The notes beneath the pieces were generated by a model. It made no database searches. It was not told the DNA's origin and saw only the letters and a list, made by a program, of their open reading frames with translations. Shown here in pieces: positions 53,935-62,716 of a DNA stretch of 64,000 bases. Source of the DNA: Providencia hangzhouensis (lineage in GTDB: Bacteria > Pseudomonadota > Gammaproteobacteria > Enterobacterales > Enterobacteriaceae); the NCBI RefSeq assembly GCF_029193595.2, contig NZ_CP135052.1, forward strand, positions 124,001 to 188,000. The letters are read 5' to 3'. How positions within the stretch are numbered: the stretch's first letter is position 1; the number at the start of each line of letters is the position of its first letter. The position numbers were made by a program, and so were the translations under genes.

Positions 53935-55497
53935 TTACACTGACTTACTGAGTTTCTCAGATTTTTCAGCTTGTTGTTCTTCCACCGATTTCCGGCTATC
54001 TAAAAAGTGTTTGAGTACAAATAAAGCTGCCATCATGAGGTATGCGTAAACAAACATCAAGGTTGAACCAGTAGCAATTCCGACCGCTGGGGAGTGAATA
54101 ATTCCGAAGAATACTAATATTGCTCCCGCTGCAGCAGCAATGGCTCCACGCAGTGGTTGGTTGAGGATAGCAAAGATAGCAATACAGCCCCATAACATAC
54201 TGGCTAACGGCGCACCGTTACCTAAATGAACTAGACCTTGGTAATAAACACCTTTGTGTAGCAAGGTTTCAACACCAATTGCACTCGCAGAGGTGCCCGC
54301 CGCGCCCATGACACTATTAACCATCGTCAATGCCCAGTTAGCAATCCATGGGAATAGACAGATAAAGATAACGGGAACTTCAATTTTTGGCGTTTCTCGC
54401 ACAACTTGGTTGGCGGTGACGACACCGATAAACACCAGTATTGGCACGATAGCGGTCATTGGAATGATAGCTAACATAAAAGCGCCGATACCGAATAATG
54501 GGACGATAAACATAGTGATACCGGATGCTAGGGTATAACCCACACTAGCGCCCATGGCTTTCCAACCCGCATGGCCGACGTAAACAGTGACAGGGAATGG
54601 GTTACCCATAAAACAGCCAACTGTAGACGATAAACCGTTAGCTAACATGACCTTACGAGTATTATATTCATCACCTGCAGCATGCGCACTTTCAATATTT
54701 TCAAGGTCGAAGATATAGTTTGCTAAGCCAAGTGGTACCGCAGACGCTAAGTAAGGCAGAGCGTGTGGCAGGCCTTGGAAGAAGCTATCAATATGGATGC
54801 CCGGCGGGTTGAAACCAAATGACGCCATTGAGTCTTTGATTGCTTCCGCACTTTGCAAGCCAGAAACCCATGCCAATACCGTACCGGCAATTAGCAGCAA
54901 TAAGCCAGTTGGGATGCGAGCAAAAATCGGTTTTTTACCAAACCAGTTAATGAAAATTAATAACAGCACAATGAATGAAACCGTTGGTGCTTCAAACGCT
55001 TGCAGCATCGGGTTCATCGCTAGTAACAGTAATCCTAAACCGGACAAACAGGATAACAGTACGGTGCGTGGGATCATCTTACGGATGGTTTCACCTAAGA
55101 AAGAACCACCGACGAGGATCATGGACTCGACAAAACACCAAACCAGCGCGATTTGGATCGCAAATTCAGCATTCTGTGTTGTTTGGTAGACAGGCATGAT
55201 GACTAAGAACGTCACCGTAAAGATAGAAGGCGCACTGGGCCCTGATGGTAAAGCGGTGACATCATTGCGTCCAGTTTGCTTTATCATTTGCTGGCCAAAG
55301 TAAGCATAGCTCACGCTGGCAAGTAAAACAGCGAAACCAAAGGCAGGAGCGATACGGCCGTAAACAATTTCTGATGGGATGCCGACAACGAAAATCAAGA
55401 GACCCATCATGGTGAGTAGGTTGGTTAGGTTATTGGTCATTAAGCCGAAGTAGGCGGCCAAATCCCCACGTTTCCATTTGATATTTAGTATATTCAT
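53935..55497 (-). CDS. NCS2-family (nucleobase) permease
   Basis: This 520-residue membrane protein has about 13 hydrophobic segments. The pattern of the AzgA/NCS2 group is recognisable (GRNDVTALPSGPSAPSIFTV, LANYIFDLENIESAHAAGDEYNT in part, GNPFPVTVYVGHAGWK). Family members import purines or pyrimidines with protons. It sits inside the carbamoyl cluster, so its substrate is probably the compound that feeds that pathway, such as an oxidised purine product. The identity is not shown by sequence. Confidence 0.85.
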   Translation of the reverse strand: MNILNIKWKRGDLAAYFGLMTNNLTNLLTMMGLLIFVVGIPSEIVYGRIAPAFGFAVLLASVSYAYFGQQMIKQTGRNDVTALPSGPSAPSIFTVTFLVIMPVYQTTQNAEFAIQIALVWCFVESMILVGGSFLGETIRKMIPRTVLLSCLSGLGLLLLAMNPMLQAFEAPTVSFIVLLLIFINWFGKKPIFARIPTGLLLLIAGTVLAWVSGLQSAEAIKDSMASFGFNPPGIHIDSFFQGLPHALPYLASAVPLGLANYIFDLENIESAHAAGDEYNTRKVMLANGLSSTVGCFMGNPFPVTVYVGHAGWKAMGASVGYTLASGITMFIVPLFGIGAFMLAIIPMTAIVPILVFIGVVTANQVVRETPKIEVPVIFICLFPWIANWALTMVNSVMGAAGTSASAIGVETLLHKGVYYQGLVHLGNGAPLASMLWGCIAIFAILNQPLRGAIAAAAGAILVFFGIIHSPAVGIATGSTLMFVYAYLMMAALFVLKHFLDSRKSVEEQQAEKSEKLSKSV

Positions 55498-55508
55498 AAA
55501 ATACTCCC

Positions 55509-55635
55509 ATACCCGTCATACTTTGAACCGCAGCGTTGTTGGCTGCGTTCATTCACCCTAGTCACATACTTGTGTATGCTCCTAGGGACTCATTTACTTG
55601 CCGCCTAGCTGCAATTCAAATTATTTAGGGTATAC
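55509..55635. repeat. MITE-like palindromic repeat element
   Basis: A segment of about 125 bases has complementary ends (ATACCC at 55509-55514; GGGTAT at 55628-55633). Inner arms also pair: CGCAGC with GCTGCA-like text, and CACCCTAGTCACATA with TATGCTCCTAGGGACT, around TACTTGTG. This looks like the family of palindromic intergenic repeats common in Yersinia, Serratia, Photorhabdus and relatives. It has no coding capacity. It lies between ylbE and the permease gene. A further short hairpin (55704-55721) precedes a T-run on the + strand. Confidence 0.65.
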
Positions 55636-55741
55636 CCCTACATTTTGAGTTACAGCACTGTTTTTCAAATAAAATTAATCAGGGTTCACGTTTTATTTTT
55701 ATTGTCCAACCGGAGTTGGGCGTCTTTTTTATGATTGAAAA

Positions 55742-57157
55742 CTAAGCATATTTCTGTGCGTAGGCCAACATGGCTTTTTCAAAGCAATCAAACGGCGGGT
55801 GAACAATACCTGCCCCAATCATACCGATGCCCGCATCTTTATGGGCAATGGCTGTGTTGATAACAGGTAAAATACCACTGGCTGAAACCTTCGTAATATC
55901 AATAGCTGTAGGGATACCCATAAAGCCCAGTAATGGAATAGTCACGTTCGGGTTCTCACCTAAGGTGATTTCACGCATTTGGCGAGAGAAATCGACCGCT
56001 TCTTCTACCGTACCGCCAACGAGTGCCACAATAGCTGGCGCTGTTGCCATAGCAAAACCGCCAATACCGTAGGTTTCTGTGATTGCGGAGTCACCGATAT
56101 CTAAACCAGAGTCTTCAGGTTTGTAGCCTGCAAACATTGGGCCGATAACTTGCTGAGAAGGCCCTGTGAACCATTGACCTGGTAGTCCACTAATGCGTAA
56201 ACCAAATTCATAGCCATTACGCGCCATGGTCGTGACAACCGTGCTGTATTCGATACCGTGAGCCGCATCCATTGATGCTTTACACATCGCCATCCACGTT
56301 GGGCCGGAGAAGTAATCGCTGCTTGCAACAAAATCAAATACTTCTTTTTGCTGGGCGACAGAGAAATCAGTTTGAATGATCCCCGTTGTAAGCGCTTGAA
56401 TCAGTAAGGTTGTCCCTGCATTGTTACGGTTATGGCACTCATCGCCCATATGCAGTGCTTGAGCAAGCATCAAACGCAGGTCGATTTCACCAACGATTTT
56501 CATTGCGTCGCGCAGCATTGGGCCTAATACATCACGCATCCAATTTAAACGGTCTATTACACTTTGGTCATTGGCACCCATGCGCAGGATTTTCGCCATT
56601 TGCTCACTGAGGTTAGTGAATGCACGGTTGCCATAGGTTTTATTTTCAACGATATGCATAAACATCGATGCTGAAGTGACACCAGCCATCGAACCTACAC
56701 AATCGTGTTCATGGCAAGGGGAGAAAATGATATCTCCCGAGGCCGCAACACGTTCTGCATCAGCTAAGTCTTTCGCTAATCCTTCGAAAACCAGCGCTCC
56801 CGTCACCGCACCTTTCATCGCGCCACACATATCTTTCCAAGCAACCGGTGGACCTGCGTGTAGGATAGTATTTTTGGTCATGCCTGGAACCACATTAATC
56901 GCTTGGTCGTAACCGATTAACACTGGTTGAGATTGAATAATGCGCTCAAGCGCTTGAGCATTGGCGGCCGCAATTTTTTCTTGTAGTGCGGTATTACCTT
57001 CAATTTGGTCGAGGGCGCGAATAACCGCAACGTTGCCTTGTCCGGGAGGAGTCCAATTTAAATGTGTGACCGGAACATGTTGTTTTTTTAGGTCATCACT
57101 GAACATTTCGATGCCAACATTGATGACATTTAATGGCTGCTTAAATAATGAAGTCAT
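55742..57157 (-). CDS. ylbE: DUF1116 protein YlbE/AllG, oxamate carbamoyltransferase subunit
   Basis: This 471-residue protein matches the YlbE/AllG family: NVGIEMFSDDLKKQ, HLNWTPPGQGN, FSPCHEHDCVGSMAGVTSAS, HMGDECHNRNNAGT and GLRISGLPGQWFTGP. With FdrA (AllF) and YlbF (AllH) it forms the E. coli enzyme that splits oxalurate with phosphate to oxamate and carbamoyl phosphate. Its ATG overlaps the fdrA stop by one base (TAATG). ATG 57157 is chosen over the longer frame from 57178. Confidence 0.92.
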   Translation of the reverse strand: MTSLFKQPLNVINVGIEMFSDDLKKQHVPVTHLNWTPPGQGNVAVIRALDQIEGNTALQEKIAAANAQALERIIQSQPVLIGYDQAINVVPGMTKNTILHAGPPVAWKDMCGAMKGAVTGALVFEGLAKDLADAERVAASGDIIFSPCHEHDCVGSMAGVTSASMFMHIVENKTYGNRAFTNLSEQMAKILRMGANDQSVIDRLNWMRDVLGPMLRDAMKIVGEIDLRLMLAQALHMGDECHNRNNAGTTLLIQALTTGIIQTDFSVAQQKEVFDFVASSDYFSGPTWMAMCKASMDAAHGIEYSTVVTTMARNGYEFGLRISGLPGQWFTGPSQQVIGPMFAGYKPEDSGLDIGDSAITETYGIGGFAMATAPAIVALVGGTVEEAVDFSRQMREITLGENPNVTIPLLGFMGIPTAIDITKVSASGILPVINTAIAHKDAGIGMIGAGIVHPPFDCFEKAMLAYAQKYA

Positions 57158-58707
57158 TATGCTTTCTCCCCTTTCCATACAAACTCACGCCCTAATAAAC
57201 CGGTATTGGTGCTGCTACTTGCCCAGATAACGCCGGCATCTGTTAGCATTTTGACCTGAGCATCCATCGACGGTGTGTCTTGGTCAGTACCCAGCACATA
57301 GCCTAAAATTTCTAATTCACGCCCATCTTGTTTGGCAATATTCTTCGCTTCTTTAATCGCGTCGATCATCACGCCTACTGGGTCTTCGTGAGAACCAAAG
57401 CCCAAAACGAAGTCCATCATAATCACGCCAACTTCAGGGTCTCGAGCCTCTTGTAATAAGCGTTCAATGCGGTTAGTTGGGTCGATCATTGGGTGCGGTT
57501 TACCGTTGGTAAAGTCGTCATCACCAAAGTCGAGGAAAGTGTGCGCAATACTTTTGTTGAGGTCTTTTAAGCGATAGTCAGGGTTTGGCTGAATATTGCT
57601 GTAAACATCATCGTATTTTTCCAAGGCGGCAAACATGGCTTCATCACATAGCGTTCCACCACAGAATAAGCCACGAATATATTTCTGCTCAGGTTTCAGC
57701 TTTGCTCTGACTTCGTCAATAAGTGGTAAATTAAGAGGGTGTAAATCTAAATCTTCTTTGCGAATACCGGTTAATAGAACGGCTTTCAGTGCGGCTTCTT
57801 TGGTGCCCTGAGCAAAGGTTAGACCCGGTTTGTCTTCTGGTAGTGGTTGGCTACCTAAGAAACACACAACAACCGGTTTGTGGCATTTTTCCGCTTGTTC
57901 TAACACTTTTTTCGCAACGTTAGGAGCTGGTGGCTTAGAGATCAATGCGATAACTTGAGTTTCATCATCGGCATCGAGCATTTTCAGGGCGTCAATCATC
58001 ATGATACCGCCAATTTTCTCGCTTAAATCGCGACCACCAGTACCAATTAATTGGGAAACCCCTGCGCCAAATTCGTGTATGCGGACGCTAAGTTCTTGAC
58101 TACCCGTACCGGATGCACCGATGATGCCAATGCTGCCACGGCGAACGCTATTACCAAAGCACAGCGCGGTTCCGTTGATAATGGCAGTTCCGCAGTCAGG
58201 GCCCATCATCAGTAAGCCTTTTTTGCTAGCCAGCTGTTTAAGTGCGAGTTCATCTTCAATGGAGACGTTATCGGAAAATAGCATGACATTGAGGTCATTT
58301 TCTAACGCAATGCGTGCTTCACGGGCAGCAAACTGACCATTTACTGAAATGACGGCAAGGTTGGCATCTGGGATATGTGTTTTCGCTGAATTAATGGTGG
58401 CGTATTTGGCTTCATGCTGCCCGCCGCCTTGATTTTTCTTATTAAATAAATCTTCGATAGCAATTAATGTGGCTTCGTTAGCTTCATCACTTGGGCCTTT
58501 AATGACAATCATTAAATCGCCATTTTTAGCCTCTTCTAATTCAGGTGTTAGTAAACCTAAATTACGTAAAACACCTTTGTTCATCTCTGTTGCCATTGCG
58601 ACGAACGCTTGCTCAACATTGTCGAGTTGATTGGCTTTTGTCGAAATAGACATCAGTGATACGGAATCAAAATAGGTATTCTTTTTTATGACAACTTTAG
58701 TCGACAT
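57157..58707 (-). CDS. fdrA: FdrA/AllF, acyl-CoA-synthetase-like subunit of oxamate carbamoyltransferase
   Basis: This 516-residue protein has the succinyl-CoA-ligase-like fold of FdrA: RNLGLLTPELEEAKNGDLMI in part, LLMMGPDCGTAIINGTALCF, GSIGIIGASGTGSQELSVRI and GGRDLSEKIGGIMM. It is one of three subunits that transfer the carbamoyl group of oxalurate to phosphate. The start ATG 58707 has GGAGAAAA upstream. It overlaps ylbF by 11 bases and ylbE by one, so tight co-expression is expected. Confidence 0.94.
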   Translation of the reverse strand: MSTKVVIKKNTYFDSVSLMSISTKANQLDNVEQAFVAMATEMNKGVLRNLGLLTPELEEAKNGDLMIVIKGPSDEANEATLIAIEDLFNKKNQGGGQHEAKYATINSAKTHIPDANLAVISVNGQFAAREARIALENDLNVMLFSDNVSIEDELALKQLASKKGLLMMGPDCGTAIINGTALCFGNSVRRGSIGIIGASGTGSQELSVRIHEFGAGVSQLIGTGGRDLSEKIGGIMMIDALKMLDADDETQVIALISKPPAPNVAKKVLEQAEKCHKPVVVCFLGSQPLPEDKPGLTFAQGTKEAALKAVLLTGIRKEDLDLHPLNLPLIDEVRAKLKPEQKYIRGLFCGGTLCDEAMFAALEKYDDVYSNIQPNPDYRLKDLNKSIAHTFLDFGDDDFTNGKPHPMIDPTNRIERLLQEARDPEVGVIMMDFVLGFGSHEDPVGVMIDAIKEAKNIAKQDGRELEILGYVLGTDQDTPSMDAQVKMLTDAGVIWASSSTNTGLLGREFVWKGEKA

Positions 58708-59620
58708 AGTTTTCTCCGAAATAATGGGTGATATACAGGGCATCTCGCAAGCCAAATAGCATGTCGCTGCCAGAACTCGACCCGATATTTAAAATCTCTA
58801 AAAATTGTGGATAAATATTTGTTTCTTTCGCATCAACTAATGATTGAATTAATTGCTGCATATTTTCGCGATATTCTCGGTTTAATGCTTTTTCTAATGT
58901 GATGGCACTGATAGGTGTCGTCTGGCTTAAGCTTTGGGTTATTCCTTGATAAAACTCAGGGTAAAAAGTGGCAGCCGGGTGACCGGTTAATAATAAAAAT
59001 GCCATTAACCCAACTAAGTAATCATCTCCTGAAGGTGTTAGCCCGATACCTAATCCAACAAACTGGCGGATCACATAAATAATATTTTCTTTATTTTTCT
59101 TAATTATTGACTCAATCAATTCAGAGCGTAATTGAACCAATTGCTCTGTCATAGAGAGATAAAAAAAGTTATCTCCCTGATATTTAAATAGAGAATTTTT
59201 ATTTTCAGTTAAGATTAAATCCAAATTACTTATTTGTTCTTCGATATATAATAAATAATTTGATTTCTTCAGTTCGTTATCACTAAAGTTGATAACTGGT
59301 TGCCGCCATTCTTTACATAAAGAAAATGATATTAAATAATGACTACCAATCAATATTTCTTTATTCGATAAATTAATAGTCTCTCCTTCTTTAATATCGA
59401 AAAGAGAAAAGTCTTTATTGATTAATCGGCAACTATTTGGTGCATTATCTAATTGAGAACAAAGCAAAGTATAAAGTACATTATCAATAGAAAAGTTAAT
59501 GGCTTTATTAAATACTTGTTCTACCGTTCCTTGGGGTTGTGGCTGATTTAACAGATTGAGAAAATGTGTATCAGCCGTTAGCCCGTATAACCTTTGCCGA
59601 TGAGATATGGATGCGTTCAC
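58697..59620 (-). CDS. ylbF: DUF2877 protein YlbF/AllH, oxamate carbamoyltransferase subunit
   Basis: This 307-residue protein has the DUF2877 motifs GLGIGLTPSGDDYLVGLMAF and GSSSGSDMLFGL. It starts with GTG 59620 directly after a strong ribosome site, AAGGAGG. The central part (residues 60-170) is AT-rich and divergent. AllH is the third subunit of the oxalurate-cleaving enzyme in E. coli. The gene order here is ylbF, fdrA, ylbE, which differs from the E. coli order fdrA, ylbE, ylbF. Confidence 0.9.
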   Translation of the reverse strand: MNASISHRQRLYGLTADTHFLNLLNQPQPQGTVEQVFNKAINFSIDNVLYTLLCSQLDNAPNSCRLINKDFSLFDIKEGETINLSNKEILIGSHYLISFSLCKEWRQPVINFSDNELKKSNYLLYIEEQISNLDLILTENKNSLFKYQGDNFFYLSMTEQLVQLRSELIESIIKKNKENIIYVIRQFVGLGIGLTPSGDDYLVGLMAFLLLTGHPAATFYPEFYQGITQSLSQTTPISAITLEKALNREYRENMQQLIQSLVDAKETNIYPQFLEILNIGSSSGSDMLFGLRDALYITHYFGENYVD

Positions 59621-59655
59621 ATGCCTCCTTATCCTATTTAGAGTCTATGATTTCG

Positions 59656-60264
59656 CTAGGCTCCAGCTGCAATCAGTAACTCAGCAATCTCGTTATAGCC
59701 TTTTTCACGTGCTAGCTCTAATGGTTTTTTACCATATTTATCAGTCATGTGAGGGTTTGCGCCATGGTCTAATAGCAATTTAACGATTTGCTGCTGTTTT
59801 TCGCCACCGTCGTTGAGTACGATAGCTTCTAATAGTGGTGTCCAACCTACAAAGTTGGTGTGGTTGACATTAATATCGGTTTTTTCAAGTAATTCACGAA
59901 CAATTTCTACATGGCCTTTTTCACTAGCAGGTGTAATTCCCACACCACCAAAACGGGTCAATAAATCTAAATTTGGTTTTGCAGGCAAGACAATACGCAA
60001 TAAAGTGAGGTCATTATTAAGACAACTTAATAAGAAAGGGTTAAAACACGTTTGGTCTTGTTTATTAATATCCGCCCCTGCATTAATCAGAAAAGAAACA
60101 CATTCATAATGTTTATTTAGGCTGGCATTGACGATAGCTGTACGGCCCTGACGGTTGGTGGTATTAATATCTACACCTTTTTCAAGACAACTTTTTAATA
60201 TTTCTAATTGTCCTTGTTCAGCGGCGGTTAAAAAATCGTGAGCGAGAGTACTAGCGGTCATCAT
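59656..60264 (-). CDS. Ankyrin-repeat protein at the head of the carbamoyl operon
   Basis: The protein is about 202 residues and has five ankyrin repeats (LTAAEQGQLEILKSCLEKGVDIN-type units; NRQGRTAIVNASLN, GVGITPASEKGHVEIVRELL, GWTPLLEAIV, YGKKPLELAREKGYNEIAEL). There is no signal peptide. It is the first gene of the minus-strand operon, 35 bases before ylbF. It may act as a protein-binding partner of the enzyme complex, which is inference from position. The start is ATG 60264 or 60261 after AAGGGG. Confidence 0.88.
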   Translation of the reverse strand: MMTASTLAHDFLTAAEQGQLEILKSCLEKGVDINTTNRQGRTAIVNASLNKHYECVSFLINAGADINKQDQTCFNPFLLSCLNNDLTLLRIVLPAKPNLDLLTRFGGVGITPASEKGHVEIVRELLEKTDINVNHTNFVGWTPLLEAIVLNDGGEKQQQIVKLLLDHGANPHMTDKYGKKPLELAREKGYNEIAELLIAAGA

Positions 60265-60862
60265 TTTCCCCTTAGGTTGGTTTTTATTACCAACATAGAT
60301 AAAGACAATTTAAAGGTGACTTCGAATATATAATGATTAGAGCATAGCAATTGTCATTAATAAAAAGAATCCGTTTAAATTTAATTCATCAATGAGGCGT
60401 TTGATTGTTGAATTAAATTCAATAATCCGGCTTTTTTGTGCGTGTGAGCATTCTTTTTAATCGTTATTTGATAGTTTATGGCTGTTTTTTGACCCGAATT
60501 GTGTGATTTTCTTTGTTAATTAAAATCGAAAATCATGATTTACTCAGTTCTGTGATAGACATCAAATTGAAAGTTTTTAATTTGTTAAATTTGTAATTTT
60601 ATTGATCGCAATCGTATCGAATGTTAATACTTGGTTTGCCTATTTAATTCAATAATATTAGGTATTTCGAATATTAATAGTTACTTTAAAGGTGTGGTTT
60701 TTACTTGGCGAAAATGCATATCAAATTTAATCTATTCCAGTTGTTAATAATTCTGTTAAGCTATAAAAAAGTGCTCGAAAAATAATCTGATTTTTACGTT
60801 ATTGAATTTTATTCACATAAAAATATGATTTGTCTAAATTTTAAACATTTTTGGCGGTGGGT
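60265..60862. promoter_or_regulatory. Long divergent regulatory gap between the ankyrin gene and allS-like gene
   Basis: These 598 bases have no gene I can support and are very AT-rich. They hold the divergent promoters of the carbamoyl operon and the LysR gene. A perfect 15-base palindrome, TTGAATTAAATTCAA, lies at 60408-60422, and a looser GATTTTC...GAAAATC pair near 60508-60535. Either could be a LysR site. The length is unusual for a simple LysR control region. Confidence 0.5.
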
Positions 60863-61795
60863 ATGAACTCAATTTTTACGGAAGAAAACTTACTGACTTA
60901 CACAACAGCGGCGAAGTTTGCGAGTTTTAGTAAAGCAGCGGAAGAATTAGGCGTGACCACCTCCGCGGTGAGTTATACCATCAAACGTATCGAAACCTAT
61001 TTAGATGTGGCGTTATTTATTCGTAATACCCGTAATATTGAACTCACCGAAGCCGGTTATTATTTTTACCGCAAAGCAACCGACTTGCTTAATAATTTCC
61101 ATTCCATTCAAAAAAGTATTTATTCTATTGAGCAAGGTATTGAAGCGCGGGTACGTATTTGTATTAATCAGTTATTATATACGCCGTATCATACCGCTAG
61201 GTTATTGCAAATATTAAAAAAACAGTTTGCTACCTGCCACATTACAGTGACAACAGAAGTGTACAATGGGGTTTGGGATGCCATTATTAATAACCATGCG
61301 GATATTGCGATTGGCGCTCCGGGTACTTTGATGGATGGCGGTGGAATTGACTACACTGAAATTGGTGCGATTCACTGGCAATTTGCTATAGCGGCAACTC
61401 ACCCTTTGGCGCTGATGCCAGAGCCCATCGCTGAGAGCCAGTTGCGTCTTTATCCAAATATTATGGTAGAGGATACCGCGCATACCATTAATAAGCGGGT
61501 GGGCTGGCTACTACATGGGCAAGAGGCAATTCAAGTTCCTGATTTTAATACTAAATGCCAGTGTCAGATACTCGGTGAAGGGATTGGCTTTTTACCCGAT
61601 TATATGATCAAAGACCATGTTAAACATGGTTTGTTGGTAACAAAACAAATTCAGAACCCACGACAAGATTCCCATATGCTATTAGCCACACAACATTCAG
61701 CTACTGGGCTTGTGACGCAGTGGATCCGCAAAGAATTTGGCGAAAAGGGGGTTCTAGCAGACCTCTACAGCGATCTCCTAAAACCCATCAATTAG
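60863..61795 (+). CDS. LysR-family regulator, AllS-like
   Basis: This 310-residue protein has an N-terminal helix-turn-helix (ASFSKAAEELGVTTSAVSYT) and an effector domain resembling AllS, the E. coli activator of allantoin genes. Shared patterns are ICINQLLYTP, YNGVWDAII, NKRVGWLLHGQEAIQVPD and GEGIGFLPDYM. It is divergent from the fdrA-type operon and is its likely regulator. ATG 60863 after GGCGGTGGG is chosen; the frame also opens with TTG 60851. It ends two bases before the convergent esterase gene. Confidence 0.88.
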   Translation: MNSIFTEENLLTYTTAAKFASFSKAAEELGVTTSAVSYTIKRIETYLDVALFIRNTRNIELTEAGYYFYRKATDLLNNFHSIQKSIYSIEQGIEARVRICINQLLYTPYHTARLLQILKKQFATCHITVTTEVYNGVWDAIINNHADIAIGAPGTLMDGGGIDYTEIGAIHWQFAIAATHPLALMPEPIAESQLRLYPNIMVEDTAHTINKRVGWLLHGQEAIQVPDFNTKCQCQILGEGIGFLPDYMIKDHVKHGLLVTKQIQNPRQDSHMLLATQHSATGLVTQWIRKEFGEKGVLADLYSDLLKPIN

Positions 61796-61797
61796 TA

Positions 61798-62655
61798 TTA
61801 TTGGCTAGCGACATCAAGGGCTTTATCGATGGCGTCAGGGATCACTGAACCGTGGTTTTTGCCGTCGAACAACATAAATTCACAGTGCCTTTGGTGGTTT
61901 GCAATTTCAGTGCAAACTTGGCGTGTGCTAATCCAACTTTTGCGCATTTGGTAATTTTTCACCTGTTCGGTGCTGAGTTTGGATAAATCAGGGCTCTCTT
62001 CTAAACCACCTAAAGTCACAAACAGGGGGGAACTGGCCTGTTTAGCTGTCAATTTTGCTAAATCCACCATACTTCCTTTGCCCCACCATAATGACGGGCT
62101 GGCAGAAACATAAAACTGGAAATCATCCGGCTGTTGTTGGTATGCCATCAAGGTAAATAATCCGCCAAATGAATGGCCAAATAGGGTTTGCTTGCTTTTA
62201 TCAATAGGAAACCGTTGTTCTGCCCATGGGCGGACTGTGTCAGTTAAATATTGGTATAGCGCAGGGGAGCCGCCCCCTTGTTTAAAATCTTCACCGGCAA
62301 CGGGTGGGGTATAGTCGTAAGTTCGCCATGCTTTTGGAAAGGCTTCGTCAATGGGGTAACCAATCCCAATAATAATCGGTAGTTTATCCGCTGGCAGCTT
62401 TTCAACTGCGCGATTAACCGCTTTGGGGTATAAACCATTGCCATCAAGCATATACAGGACAGGGCGTTGTGCGGTGATATTATAGGGCACTGCACTGTAA
62501 ATGCGCAGCGCACGGTCACCGTAGGCCATATCCGTTTGTTGGATATCATAAAATTGGCTGACTTGCTCGTCCATACTCGGGATAGTTTGGCTTGGGCGGG
62601 AAAATGCGGAACTGGTCATACACAGCAATATGCCACTTAATATGATTTTATTCAT
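61798..62655 (-). CDS. Periplasmic alpha/beta esterase, IroE/Fes-like
   Basis: This 285-residue protein has a signal peptide (residues 1-19, ending SAFSRP). The esterase-D-type fold has nucleophile motif GHSFGG, an early PVLYMLDGNGLYP and a late GKNHGSVIPDAI with the catalytic His. Such enzymes (IroE, BesA) cut tri-catecholate siderophores. It lies behind a TonB-dependent receptor gene on the same strand, which supports a ferric-siderophore role. The substrate is inferred. Confidence 0.85.
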   Translation of the reverse strand: MNKIILSGILLCMTSSAFSRPSQTIPSMDEQVSQFYDIQQTDMAYGDRALRIYSAVPYNITAQRPVLYMLDGNGLYPKAVNRAVEKLPADKLPIIIGIGYPIDEAFPKAWRTYDYTPPVAGEDFKQGGGSPALYQYLTDTVRPWAEQRFPIDKSKQTLFGHSFGGLFTLMAYQQQPDDFQFYVSASPSLWWGKGSMVDLAKLTAKQASSPLFVTLGGLEESPDLSKLSTEQVKNYQMRKSWISTRQVCTEIANHQRHCEFMLFDGKNHGSVIPDAIDKALDVASQ

Positions 62656-62678
62656 TTATTGAGTCTATTTAAGGGTTT

Positions 62679-62709
62679 TGAGGGTATACCTGAAACAGGC
62701 ATACCCTCA
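62679..62709. repeat. Intercistronic hairpin between receptor and esterase genes
   Basis: TGAGGGTATACCTG (62679-62692) pairs with CAGGCATACCCTCA (62696-62709) with one wobble. On the minus strand no T-run follows, so partial read-through from receptor to esterase is expected. Confidence 0.55.
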
Positions 62710-62716
62710 GAGTTAA

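Noticed and set aside
55704..55730. Terminator at GTCCAACCGGAGTTGGGC followed by a T-run
   Set aside because: Its T-run is on the + strand, but all genes around it read on the - strand. It may be part of a repeat or end antisense transcription; the function is not supported.
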